64,000 bases of DNA, from the NCBI RefSeq assembly GCF_947331435.1, contig NZ_CAMZOF010000002.1, positions 124,001 through 188,000 on the forward strand, read 5' to 3'. Shown piece by piece: positions 32,522 to 41,209 of the stretch. The notes under the pieces are model-generated. The model worked only from the letters and a program-made list of their open reading frames with translations, was not told the origin of the DNA and made no database searches. Positions within the stretch are counted from its first letter, which is position 1, and each line of letters starts with the position of its first letter. This DNA is from Pelagibius sp. Alg239-R121. GTDB lineage: Bacteria > Pseudomonadota > Alphaproteobacteria > Kiloniellales > Kiloniellaceae. Both the position numbers and the translations under genes were made by a program.

Positions 32522-33082
32522 CTACTCCCCTTGAATTTCCGGCAAGCCGGTGTCCTGCCCCGCTGATGCCTTGGCGCGCAAGGTTGCCTCGGGGTCTGTT
32601 TCTTTCAGATAGAGCGTCAGGCGCAGAGCAAAGGCCAGAGTGAGAAACCCGCATCCGAGCGGAATGACGCAGTAGGGCCAGACACGGGGAATGCGCCAGA
32701 TCCTGGGCATCATGATGTTTCGCTCAAGGTATTCGATCGCGGCAATTCCAGTACGCCATGTCAGAACCGCGCAAACGGCGATTGCCGTCAGACAGACCAG
32801 CACCCCGAGAACCCGTTGCATCGCGACCGGCAAGGCTTCGACGAGGATTTCGATACGCACGTGGCGGTCTTGCATCAAAACCCAAGGCGCACCGAGGAAA
32901 GTGATCCAAACCAGCGCATATTCCGAGAGGTCGAAGGCCCACGGCGACGCCGCATCGAAGAAATATCGCGAGAGAACGTCGTACGTGATCCAAAGGCTCA
33001 TTGCGAGAATGAGGGCCGCGGCCACCGCGGCAAAGCAGGCCGCGACGCGTTCGAACGACCGATAAAAAGCTGCAAAAGTCAC
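32522..33082 (-). CDS. dctQ: TRAP transporter small permease (DctQ-like), system 1
   Basis: A 186-residue membrane protein with four hydrophobic segments. Motifs of the DctQ family are ITYDVLSRYFFDAASPWAFDLSEYALVWITFLGAPWVL, quoted only in part here by its LSRYFF and LGAPWVL pieces, and the charged QDRHVRIEILVE that follows. It precedes the large subunit by five bases. About 100 bases separate it from the binding-protein gene upstream, all three in one direction. Confidence 0.92.
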   Translation of the reverse strand: MTFAAFYRSFERVAACFAAVAAALILAMSLWITYDVLSRYFFDAASPWAFDLSEYALVWITFLGAPWVLMQDRHVRIEILVEALPVAMQRVLGVLVCLTAIAVCAVLTWRTGIAAIEYLERNIMMPRIWRIPRVWPYCVIPLGCGFLTLAFALRLTLYLKETDPEATLRAKASAGQDTGLPEIQGE

Positions 33083-33180
33083 GCCGAGCGATCCAACGGA
33101 ATACCCTCACACATCGATAACACTGCGGGTCAAATTAGACTAATCAGACCCGCAGGTATCGTTTAACCGAAACCGTTCTT

Positions 33181-34215
33181 TCAGCCGGCCGTGCCAAACA
33201 GTGGCTTGAGGCGGGCGCCGTCCTCTGGGGCGAGCTCGGTAATCTTTGACCAGAGTTTTTCCTCAGTCAAATCGATGAACCGCTTGGCGTCAGCGTCGGG
33301 CAAGGTCACGAACTCGACCCCGGCCTTGCCCATCTCCGCGTGCTCTGCATCGCGTTTTTCTCTTGCCCACTTCTCGCCTATCGCGTCGGCAGAACGCGAT
33401 GCCTCGATCAAAATGTTTTGCAGAGGTTCGGGTAACGCTTTGAACGAATTAGGATTGATGAGCGTTGCGGTTCGCAGTTGATAGAACGACGGCAACATTA
33501 TGAATTTGGCCTGCTCGTAGAACTTAAAGTCCAGCAGTCCAATGTCGGGCCAGCCCAGGCCGTCAACAACACCGCGTTCCATGGCGGTATAGGCTTCGGC
33601 GGGCGACGTAGTCACCGGTGTCGCCCCCAGCGACTGAAGAATTGGATCGTAGAGCGGGATCGACCGAATCTTCTTCCCCTTGAAGTAGGACAGATCGCTT
33701 GGATTGCCGCGCACCTGGAACACGTAACCGACACCACTCAATGGCACGCCCAGCATCATTACGCCGCGCTGTTCCATCAATACTGACGCGTAGGCGTCGA
33801 GCGCGCCGGACGCACGAAGTTCGTCAACGGATGCAGTTCCGCTGGCAAGGGAAATCGAAGACGGCATGGCGCCGGCAAAATAGGAGTTGGCCGAATGACT
33901 CATATCGAACACACCATTGGCAATCGCCTCCGGCGCATCGAATCCGCCGATCACGTCGGACCCTCCCGCGTATTCGATTTCAAGTTCGCCGCCGGAGAGC
34001 CGGTCCACTTCCGCCGCTAGAAAGTCGTAGGGTTTCCCCCAGACGGTGTTGCGGTTGATGAAGGCGATGTAGCGCAGCTTGTGCTTACCTGCCGCAAAGA
34101 CCGGCGCCTTCCCGCCGAGGAACGTGGCTCCCGCCACCGCGCCCACGGCCATACCTGAAGTCGCCAGCATTTGCCGGCGTGTAAGGTTTTTGGTTTTTCC
34201 CGTTTTTTTGTTCAT
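33181..34215 (-). CDS. dctP: TRAP transporter substrate-binding protein (DctP-like), system 1
   Basis: A 344-residue periplasmic protein with a twin-arginine leader (NLTRRQMLATSGMAVG). The DctP fold is seen from KLRYIAFINRNTVWGKPY, an ALANGVFD-type segment (AIANGVFDMSHS), KGKKIRSIP with the conserved arginine that usually salt-bridges a carboxylate, and ERGVVDGLGWPD. The ligand is probably an organic acid or an N-heterocyclic acid. It lies 60 bases after the molybdenum hydroxylase, which may act on the transported compound. Confidence 0.92.
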   Translation of the reverse strand: MNKKTGKTKNLTRRQMLATSGMAVGAVAGATFLGGKAPVFAAGKHKLRYIAFINRNTVWGKPYDFLAAEVDRLSGGELEIEYAGGSDVIGGFDAPEAIANGVFDMSHSANSYFAGAMPSSISLASGTASVDELRASGALDAYASVLMEQRGVMMLGVPLSGVGYVFQVRGNPSDLSYFKGKKIRSIPLYDPILQSLGATPVTTSPAEAYTAMERGVVDGLGWPDIGLLDFKFYEQAKFIMLPSFYQLRTATLINPNSFKALPEPLQNILIEASRSADAIGEKWAREKRDAEHAEMGKAGVEFVTLPDADAKRFIDLTEEKLWSKITELAPEDGARLKPLFGTAG

Positions 34216-34275
34216 TTTCTTCTCCCTGTTGTGATCGATCCAATAAGGAAGGATCTTTTCGACGCTCTCCTGCGC

Positions 34276-37086
34276 CTATTCCGCCGCGACGGCCCCAAGT
34301 GCTGCCATAACCCTTTCCGGCGTCGCAGGAATATCCCGCACCCGCGCACCTGATGCGTTCGCGATCGCATTGACAATCGCCGGTATGGGTGAGATGCCGG
34401 GATGTTCCGCCATGCTCTTTGCGCCGAACGGCCCCCGCTCAAGCGGATCCTCGACATAGAGCCGCGTCACTTTTGGTGAAATATCGCGGCTCGACGGCAA
34501 ACCATACCCCTCCAGGGTCGCCGGGTTGTCAGGGTGAAAACGCTCGCTGAGCGCAAAGCCAATTCCAAATGCGATCGCGCCATCGATCTGTCCGTCGACC
34601 GCCAAAGGATTGATACGCGTGCCGGGATCACAGACATTTACATGGTTCAGCAGCCGCACCTGTCCGGTTTCGGTGTTCACGTCGAGTTCAATCAGTCCGG
34701 TGTTATAGCCGTAGAGAATAGTAGGCGCCTCTCCGCTCCATTTTATCTCCGCTTCACAAAGACTAGACTCTCCATTCTGCTCAAGATGCCGAACGATTTC
34801 AGACAGCGTAACATGTGTATCAGGCGCATTTCCGACAGAAACACTGTTACCCTTCACCAGAACTTTCAAAGGATCGCTCTGCAAGAGTTCGCCAGCAGCG
34901 AGTAAAATCTTATCCCGTAGTTTTTCGGCCGCCATCTGAACGGCCTTGCCGGTTCCCACAGTAGAAACGGAACTGAACGTCGGCACCGGATAGGGCGCGG
35001 CGGTCGTATCGCCCAAGGTCACGCGCATTTGCGCCATTGAAACGCCGATTGCATCAGCGGCGATCTGAGCAAACTGTGTTGTCGGCCCCTGTCCCTGCTC
35101 GACTGTCCCGGCCATGACATGAATTTTGCCGTCGTCGTCTAATTCACACCCGGCCGTGATTGACGTCTTCAGATACCCGATGTTGCGCCAGCCCGCGCCC
35201 ATCCCGAGGCCGGGGCGCCAGGGTCCGTCGAGCTTCGCCCGGCGTTCCGCCAGCCTCGCCCGGGCTTTTTCGTAGTGGGGACGCAGCATCTCAAGCTCCC
35301 TGACCATCGAGACATGCTCCGTAAGCGTTTGTCCGAAATGCGTTTTCGATCCTGACCGTATTGCGTTTTTCAGCCGAACGTCCAGCGGATCCAAACCCAG
35401 ACTCTCGGCAACGAGGTCGACCTGAGACTCATAGGCGAGTGGCAGGTAATTCGCATTGGTTCCCCGCAATGGTACATAACGCGGACCATTCGTCAGCACA
35501 TCCCAAGCCCGTGCGCGCACGTTCTCGATCTCATAGGGTCCAGTGGCGTGAGAAAGCAACGCGCCCAATGTTTCGTAGAAGCAGAGCTCGACACCTTTTG
35601 TCGTCTTGTCTATCAGGAACGGCGCCCAGCTGCCTGCTCCGTGCATGACCTCGACATCAACCGCTACAATTCGGCCGTCCCGGGTTGCGCCGGTGCGATA
35701 ACGAATATCGACGGAAGGTGCCTTGCATGACCCCAGTATGGATTCAGCGCGGGAGAAAGTCATACGGACCGGGCGGCCCGTCTTTTGCGCCATCAGGCCT
35801 GCCGTGACTGCAATGAGCGTGTCGCCGCGCGTGCCGAAATTCCCTCCCATTGCAGGGCAGATGATCCGCACATCGCCTTCCTTCATGGCCAGGTTGTTGG
35901 CGATCGACTGCGTTCCCTGCACAAAAGCATGATAAAGGCCGGTTCGAACGATCAGCTTGCCGTCTTCTTCGTAAGCAAGCGCCGATTCCGGCTCCATCGC
36001 CGCATGTTCGCGTACCGGCACGGTATAGTCGTTTTCGATGATCACATCGGCCTTGGCGAACCCGGCCTCTATGTCACCGCACGACACCTCTTCTGGCGCG
36101 GAGATACGCGGCGAGTGATCGAACAGCGGGACCGCATCCGGGCGCGCCGATTCGGCGACTTCTATTGCGTGAGGCAAAACCTCGACCTCGACCTTGATCC
36201 GCTTTAGCGCTTCTTCCGCCACGGCCTCGGAAACAGCCGCTACACCTGCAAGCGCTTCTCCTTTGAAGCGGATCCGGTCCTTTGGAAAGACATAGACCTG
36301 AGGCTGGCAGTTCGGCAGGAAAGGCGTTCCGGGAACATCGTCGGCCGTGATGACGGTCACGACGCCTTCCAACGCGGCAGCTTCGCTGACGTCGATCGAC
36401 AGGATGCGCGCGTGATGATGTTCCGAGCGCAAAAGTTTGCCGTAGATCATGCCGTCCATCTTCAGATCCGCTGCATACTTCGCTGCGCCGGTAACCGTCG
36501 CCGGGCTATCAAGCCGGGCGACATTGACACCGACGGCATGACCGTTCGCCTTCTCCGGTCCGACAGCATCCTTCCCTTGATCGATCAATTCCGCCGCGTA
36601 TTCGACAGCCTCCAGAATCTTGGTATAGCCGGTGCAGCGGCAAAGGTTTTTCGAAAGCCCTTTAACAATATCCTCACGGCTGGGATGCGGTTTCGACCGA
36701 AGCAGCGTGTGGGTCTTCATGATCATTCCTGGGATACAGAAACCGCACTGTGTCGCTCCCTTTTCCAGAAAAGCCTGTTGGATGGGATGAAGGATCGAGT
36801 AGTCCTCGCCTGGCTGAAGATCATTGGCTTCGGGCGCCAAACCTTCGATCGTGAAGATCTCCTTTTCGACCGCACGGCCGACTGGAAGCAGGCAGGATTT
36901 CGTCGGCTTGCCGCCCATCATCACAATGCAGCTGCCGCATTCTCCGTTGTCGCAAGCTTTCTTGGCGCCGGTCAGATCGAGATCCTCACGCAGCACATCC
37001 AGCAAACTAAGATCGCGATCGGATTCAATCACCGCCTCCGCACCATTTACATTCAAGGTGATTTTTTCGCGCCTCTGATCGCGCAT
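34276..37086 (-). CDS. Molybdenum hydroxylase, xanthine dehydrogenase family, [2Fe-2S]-Moco fusion without FAD
   Basis: A 936-residue single-chain enzyme. The N-terminal part carries both clusters: plant-type C45, C50, C53, C65 and second-cluster C114, C117, C149, C151 (QCGFCIPG, LCRCTGY). From about residue 190 the molybdopterin domains begin (LDSPATVTGAAKYAADLKM); GGNFGTRGD and GTVEQGQGPTTQ are cofactor loops. No FAD domain is present, as in Desulfovibrio gigas aldehyde oxidoreductase (907 residues). The catalytic glutamate normally sits in a GVGE-type motif; here the site reads AKSMAEHPG, an atypical surrounding. Substrate may be an aldehyde or N-heterocycle. ATG 37086 has TGGAGG upstream. 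Lacking FAD it probably reduces a ferredoxin, and one is encoded in the divergent operon. Confidence 0.9.
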   Translation of the reverse strand: MRDQRREKITLNVNGAEAVIESDRDLSLLDVLREDLDLTGAKKACDNGECGSCIVMMGGKPTKSCLLPVGRAVEKEIFTIEGLAPEANDLQPGEDYSILHPIQQAFLEKGATQCGFCIPGMIMKTHTLLRSKPHPSREDIVKGLSKNLCRCTGYTKILEAVEYAAELIDQGKDAVGPEKANGHAVGVNVARLDSPATVTGAAKYAADLKMDGMIYGKLLRSEHHHARILSIDVSEAAALEGVVTVITADDVPGTPFLPNCQPQVYVFPKDRIRFKGEALAGVAAVSEAVAEEALKRIKVEVEVLPHAIEVAESARPDAVPLFDHSPRISAPEEVSCGDIEAGFAKADVIIENDYTVPVREHAAMEPESALAYEEDGKLIVRTGLYHAFVQGTQSIANNLAMKEGDVRIICPAMGGNFGTRGDTLIAVTAGLMAQKTGRPVRMTFSRAESILGSCKAPSVDIRYRTGATRDGRIVAVDVEVMHGAGSWAPFLIDKTTKGVELCFYETLGALLSHATGPYEIENVRARAWDVLTNGPRYVPLRGTNANYLPLAYESQVDLVAESLGLDPLDVRLKNAIRSGSKTHFGQTLTEHVSMVRELEMLRPHYEKARARLAERRAKLDGPWRPGLGMGAGWRNIGYLKTSITAGCELDDDGKIHVMAGTVEQGQGPTTQFAQIAADAIGVSMAQMRVTLGDTTAAPYPVPTFSSVSTVGTGKAVQMAAEKLRDKILLAAGELLQSDPLKVLVKGNSVSVGNAPDTHVTLSEIVRHLEQNGESSLCEAEIKWSGEAPTILYGYNTGLIELDVNTETGQVRLLNHVNVCDPGTRINPLAVDGQIDGAIAFGIGFALSERFHPDNPATLEGYGLPSSRDISPKVTRLYVEDPLERGPFGAKSMAEHPGISPIPAIVNAIANASGARVRDIPATPERVMAALGAVAAE

Positions 37087-37142
37087 CAACAGCCTCCAAA
37101 GTCCAGGTTACGTCAAAATCATGAGATCGACACGATAATTTA

Positions 37143-37160
37143 TAAGTAAGTTTTTACTTA
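37143..37160. promoter_or_regulatory. Candidate TetR operator 1, TAAGTAA-N4-TTACTTA
   Basis: An 18-bp palindrome with perfect 7-base arms, 57 bases upstream of the molybdo-hydroxylase ATG. Differs from operator 2 only in the centre (GTTT against TTTT). Confidence 0.65.
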
Positions 37161-37207
37161 TTTTTTTGAATTGTCAACAATTTTTAAGCTTGACGATTTC
37201 TCATTTG

Positions 37208-37225
37208 TAAGTAATTTTTTACTTA
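37208..37225. promoter_or_regulatory. Candidate TetR operator 2, TAAGTAA-N4-TTACTTA
   Basis: Second copy of the same 18-bp palindrome, 43 bases before the korA GTG and 65 bases from operator 1. Each copy lies close to the start of one divergent unit, as expected for a shared repressor. Between them the DNA is AT-rich and probably holds both promoters. Confidence 0.65.
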
Positions 37226-37268
37226 ATTAAGCATTGTGTGAATGCCATTGATATGAGGAGAACGCCCG

Positions 37269-39137
37269 GTGGAGATAGACGAAAAGGTAAGGGAATCTCA
37301 GGCGAAATCCCCCGTCGACGTTGAAGCGGTGGTTATCAGATTCGCCGGTGATTCCGGCGATGGCATGCAGTTGGCGGGAACACAGGTTGCCGTTTCTTCC
37401 GCACTGATGGGGAACGACATTGCCACCTTTCCCGACTTTCCCGCCGAGATCCGCGCTCCCCGGGGCACACCAGCCGGCGTAAGCGGCTTTCAAGTGCAAT
37501 TCGCGTCGCGCCAGATCATGACACCCGGCGATACAGTGGATGTGCTGGTTGCGATGAATCCGGCGGCATTGAAAGCCAACCTTGGAAACCTGAAAGCCCA
37601 AGGCACCATTGTTATCGACATCGACGCATTCGATGCGAAAGGCCTGCGGCTGGCAAAGTATGATGAAAATCCAGTCGAGAACGGTTCTCTCGACGAATTT
37701 CAGGTCATCGAAGCGCCGATCACTTCGCAAACCCGGAAAGCAGTCGAACAGCTTGGCATCGGGCATAAGATCGCAACCCGGTGCCGGAATTTCTTTGCGA
37801 TGGGCATCATCTACTGGCTTTACGGCCGCGATCTCACCGCAACAACCCGCTACATCGACTCAAAGTTTACGGGAGAGGTTGCCGAAGCAGACAAACTGGC
37901 CTTGCGCGCCGGTTGGCACTATGGCGAAACCACCGAGGCATTCGAGCGCAGTTACCAGGTTCCTGCCGCTTCTCAAGCACCCGGTACCTACCGGAACGTA
38001 ACCGGAAATGAAGCGCTGGCGCTCGGACTCATGTCGGCGGCGCATTTGAGCGGCAAAGATCTTTTCTACAGCGCCTACCCTATCACCCCCGCGAGCGATA
38101 TCCTGCACCGGGTCAGCCGTTTCACCGAGTGCGGTGCACGCACCTTTCAGGCAGAGGATGAAATCGCCGCAATTTGTTCGGCGATAGGTGCCGCCTTCGG
38201 CGGTGCCATGGGTACCACGGGATCCAGTGGACCGGGCATCGCCTTGAAGACCGAAGCGCTGGGCCTGGCAGTGATGCTCGAACTGCCCCTGCTGGTAATC
38301 AACGTGCAGCGCGGCGGCCCGAGCACCGGCTTGCCGACAAAAGTCGAGCAGACCGACCTCCTGCAGGCGGTAACGGGGCGAAATGGCGAAGCGCCGATGC
38401 CGGTTCTCGCGCCTTCAAGCCCTGGAGATTGTTTCAACATCGTCATTGAGGCCTGGCGCATTGCCACCAAACTGATGACGCCGGTGATGATTCTTTCGGA
38501 CGCCTTTACCGCCAACGGCGCCGAACCCTGGCGCATTCCAGATATCACAACGCTTGAAGCGATTGAAATAGAACATCCGAAAAGCCCGACCGGCATGGAA
38601 CCATTCCGCCCCTACGACCGGAACGAATGGCTCGCCCGTCCCTGGGCCCTGCCGGGAACGCCGGGTCTGACCCACCGGATTGGCGGGATCGAAAAAGCCG
38701 ACGGAACCGGCGCGATCAGCTACGACCCGCTCAATCACGAGAAGATGGTGAAGCTGCGCGCCGACAAGATCGAGAAAACGGCCCTGCTTACACCAGACTT
38801 GGAAATCGCGGGGCCGGAGTCAGGTGAGCTTCTGGTTGTGAGTTGGGGCGGAACCTTCGGTGCCTGCCAAGAGGCGATCGTCCAGGCACAACGGGACGGG
38901 CTTAGTGTCGCCCATGTTCATCTGAGGTGCCTGAACCCCCTGCCAAGAGGGCTTGGCGCAATATTGAAACGTTACAAGACGGTCCTGGCTCCTGAACTAA
39001 ATCTGGGCCAGTTGCGGCAGCTTGTGCGCGCCAAATATCTCGTCGATGTCCGGGGTTTGAACAAGGTACGCGGGCAACCCTTCTGGATCGGCGACATCAC
39101 GACCGAAATCCACAGATTGCTCGGGCAGGAGAAATAG
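37269..39137 (+). CDS. korA: 2-oxoacid:ferredoxin oxidoreductase, fused gamma/alpha subunit
   Basis: A 622-residue subunit. Residues about 20-200 are the gamma domain (VIRFAGDSGDGMQLAG, FPAEIRAPRGTPAGVSGFQ); residues about 225-620 are the alpha domain (GNEALALGLMSAA, FYSAYPITPASDILH, AEDEIAAICSAIGAA, INVQRGGPSTGLPTK). This gamma-alpha fusion is typical of KorA of aerobic bacteria, which with KorB oxidises 2-oxoglutarate or another 2-oxoacid with CoA and reduces ferredoxin. The start is GTG 37269 behind GAGGAGA. Followed after one base by korB and then by a ferredoxin. In this setting the substrate may be a 2-oxoacid produced in the pathway begun by the molybdo-enzyme. Confidence 0.93.
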   Translation: MEIDEKVRESQAKSPVDVEAVVIRFAGDSGDGMQLAGTQVAVSSALMGNDIATFPDFPAEIRAPRGTPAGVSGFQVQFASRQIMTPGDTVDVLVAMNPAALKANLGNLKAQGTIVIDIDAFDAKGLRLAKYDENPVENGSLDEFQVIEAPITSQTRKAVEQLGIGHKIATRCRNFFAMGIIYWLYGRDLTATTRYIDSKFTGEVAEADKLALRAGWHYGETTEAFERSYQVPAASQAPGTYRNVTGNEALALGLMSAAHLSGKDLFYSAYPITPASDILHRVSRFTECGARTFQAEDEIAAICSAIGAAFGGAMGTTGSSGPGIALKTEALGLAVMLELPLLVINVQRGGPSTGLPTKVEQTDLLQAVTGRNGEAPMPVLAPSSPGDCFNIVIEAWRIATKLMTPVMILSDAFTANGAEPWRIPDITTLEAIEIEHPKSPTGMEPFRPYDRNEWLARPWALPGTPGLTHRIGGIEKADGTGAISYDPLNHEKMVKLRADKIEKTALLTPDLEIAGPESGELLVVSWGGTFGACQEAIVQAQRDGLSVAHVHLRCLNPLPRGLGAILKRYKTVLAPELNLGQLRQLVRAKYLVDVRGLNKVRGQPFWIGDITTEIHRLLGQEK

Positions 39138-39138
39138 G

Positions 39139-40143
39139 ATGAACGCAACCGCAAACACAGTCCCAAATTTCGCGAGCGACCAGGAAGTGCGCTGGTGCCC
39201 GGGTTGCGGCGACTTCGCCATTTTAGCACAGATGAAAAAAGTTCTGCCGACGCTCGGCGTGAAGCCGGAGAACACAGTCGTCGTCTCCGGAATTGGCTGT
39301 TCGAGCAGATTTCCCTACTACCTCGAAACCTATGGGATGCATGGTATTCACGGACGTGCGCCGGCAATCGCCACGGGCTTGAAACGCACCCGCCCAGATC
39401 TGCAGGTGTGGGTTGTCACCGGTGATGGCGATGCCCTTAGTATTGGCTGCACGCATCTTTTGCATGCCTTGCGCCGCAACGTCGACATTAAGATTCTATT
39501 GTTCAACAATCGCATCTACGGACTGACGAAAGGTCAGTTCTCCCCGACATCGTTACCCGGCCTTGTTACGAGCTCGACTCCCATGGGTACCGCGCACGAA
39601 CCGTTACACCCGCTATCGATCGCCCTCGCCAGCAATGCAACCTTCGTTGCCCGTTCGGTGGATACCAACGCAAAGCATCTCGGCGAAGTCTTGCGTCGAG
39701 CGGCGGCACACCGCGGCTCCGCCTTCGTCGAAATCTATCAGAACTGCCACATCTTCAATGACGGTGCGTTCGACTTTGCAAAGAACCCTGCGATCAGGGA
39801 CGACCATATCGTCGCGATTGCGCACGGCGAACCCCTCGTTTTTGGAAAAAACCGGGACAAAGGCATCCGCCTCGACGTTGCCGGGCCCGAAGTCGTGACA
39901 CTCGGCGGAGAATACAACGAGCCCGACCTTCTCGTTCATGACGAAAAAGCCGACACCAACACGATTGCTCAGATGATCGCCGGCATGCGCCATCCCCTGA
40001 TGCCCGAGGCAATTGGCGTTCTGCGTGACGTGGACCGGCCAACCCACAACGATTTGATGCGCGATAAGACCCCGGATCCCAAATCACGTGAAACCGCGGT
40101 CAACAGGCTGTTGCACGGCGGCGAGACCTGGACCGTGGCGTAA
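39139..40143 (+). CDS. korB: 2-oxoacid:ferredoxin oxidoreductase, beta subunit
   Basis: A 334-residue TPP-binding subunit. Cluster cysteines of the family are seen in RWCPGCGD (C20, C23), GIGCSSR and YQNCHIF; the thiamine diphosphate motif runs from GDGDALSIG to LFNNRIYGLTKGQ. It pairs with the KorA subunit encoded one base upstream. The single [4Fe-4S] cluster passes electrons to ferredoxin, which is encoded next. Confidence 0.94.
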   Translation: MNATANTVPNFASDQEVRWCPGCGDFAILAQMKKVLPTLGVKPENTVVVSGIGCSSRFPYYLETYGMHGIHGRAPAIATGLKRTRPDLQVWVVTGDGDALSIGCTHLLHALRRNVDIKILLFNNRIYGLTKGQFSPTSLPGLVTSSTPMGTAHEPLHPLSIALASNATFVARSVDTNAKHLGEVLRRAAAHRGSAFVEIYQNCHIFNDGAFDFAKNPAIRDDHIVAIAHGEPLVFGKNRDKGIRLDVAGPEVVTLGGEYNEPDLLVHDEKADTNTIAQMIAGMRHPLMPEAIGVLRDVDRPTHNDLMRDKTPDPKSRETAVNRLLHGGETWTVA

Positions 40144-40192
40144 CACGCAAATCTGCCACCAATGCGACGAATGAACTGGACGGAGAGACCCG

Positions 40193-40525
40193 ATGACCTA
40201 TGTCGTCACCGAAAACTGCATCAAATGTAAACACACCGATTGCGTAAGCGTATGCCCGGTGGATTGTTTCTACGAAGGCGAAAACATGCTGGTTATCAAT
40301 CCCGAAGAATGTATCGACTGCGGGGTCTGCGAGCCGGAGTGTCCGGTCGAAGCCATCAAACCGGACAGCGAACCCGATATCGAGACCTGGCTGGCACTCA
40401 ATACGGAGCTTGCCGGCATCTGGCCGGTCATTACCGAACAGAAGGAACCACCCACGGACGCAGCTGCGTGGAAGGACGCCGAAAACAAGCTGACGCTCCT
40501 CTCCAGAGAACCGGCAAAGGTGTAG
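40193..40525 (+). CDS. fdxA: 7Fe-type ferredoxin
   Basis: A 110-residue ferredoxin of the FdxA type. C9, C17 and C50 suit a [3Fe-4S] cluster, C21, C40, C43 and C46 a [4Fe-4S] cluster ([30 protein letters not shown]). Such proteins usually have a C-terminal helical extension, as here. GGAGAG precedes ATG 40193. Following korAB directly, it is the expected electron acceptor or donor of the oxidoreductase, and possibly also of the FAD-free molybdo-enzyme across the divergent promoter. Confidence 0.95.
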   Translation: MTYVVTENCIKCKHTDCVSVCPVDCFYEGENMLVINPEECIDCGVCEPECPVEAIKPDSEPDIETWLALNTELAGIWPVITEQKEPPTDAAAWKDAENKLTLLSREPAKV

Positions 40526-40529
40526 CGCT

Positions 40530-40973
40530 ATGACGTTACGGATCGAGTACAGGACAGTCGCACCGGGTGCCGTGAGGGCACTGGCCGGTTTGAACGGCTA
40601 TTCGGATCACTGCAGTCTTTCTCCGGCAATGAGGCGTCTGCTGGAAATTTTGGTGTCCCGCATCAACGGCTGCAGTTACTGCATCGAAACGCACAAACAG
40701 CAAGCTCTCGATCTTGATGTTGCCGGCACGCGGATCGAGGCTCTCAAAAACTGGCAGGAGTCGGCGGAATTCTCATCTGCTGAAAAAGCGGCCTTCGCCT
40801 GGGCTGAGAGCGTCACCAACATCAGCACATCCGGAGCACCGGATGAACTCTACCAGAATCTCCAGCAGCATTTCTCGGAAGCGGAGATGATCGACATAAC
40901 CTTCGTTGTCCTTGCCATGAATGCCTGGAACAGACTGGCCATCGCTTTCGGCCGAGAAGCGGGGATGGCTTAG
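40530..40973 (+). CDS. AhpD-like carboxymuconolactone decarboxylase family protein
   Basis: A 147-residue helical protein with the redox motif C-S-Y-C followed by IETHKQQALD, as in AhpD-type alkylhydroperoxidases (E-x11-C-x2-C-x3-H core). It starts four bases after the ferredoxin stop, so it is part of the operon. Members reduce peroxides or have unknown roles; here it may protect the oxygen-sensitive iron-sulfur enzymes (inference). Confidence 0.85.
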   Translation: MTLRIEYRTVAPGAVRALAGLNGYSDHCSLSPAMRRLLEILVSRINGCSYCIETHKQQALDLDVAGTRIEALKNWQESAEFSSAEKAAFAWAESVTNISTSGAPDELYQNLQQHFSEAEMIDITFVVLAMNAWNRLAIAFGREAGMA

Positions 40974-41209
40974 GCTTGCTGATTATTGAAAGAAGTTGCA
41001 CGCAAAAAATGGATTGTGGAGAAGGTTCGGCAATTGAAGCGGACTTTGCAGCTATGTCGAGTTGGTTCGAAGACAATCGGGATTTTCCGGAATAGCAGAT
41101 GGTCTGCGCAATCCTGGGTTTTCCGAAGCCGGGGTCGCCGGATTCATGGGTGAACACTGGTTGAAGTATTACGATGACGATTTTCACCAGATCTGATGGA
41201 GAAACACGC

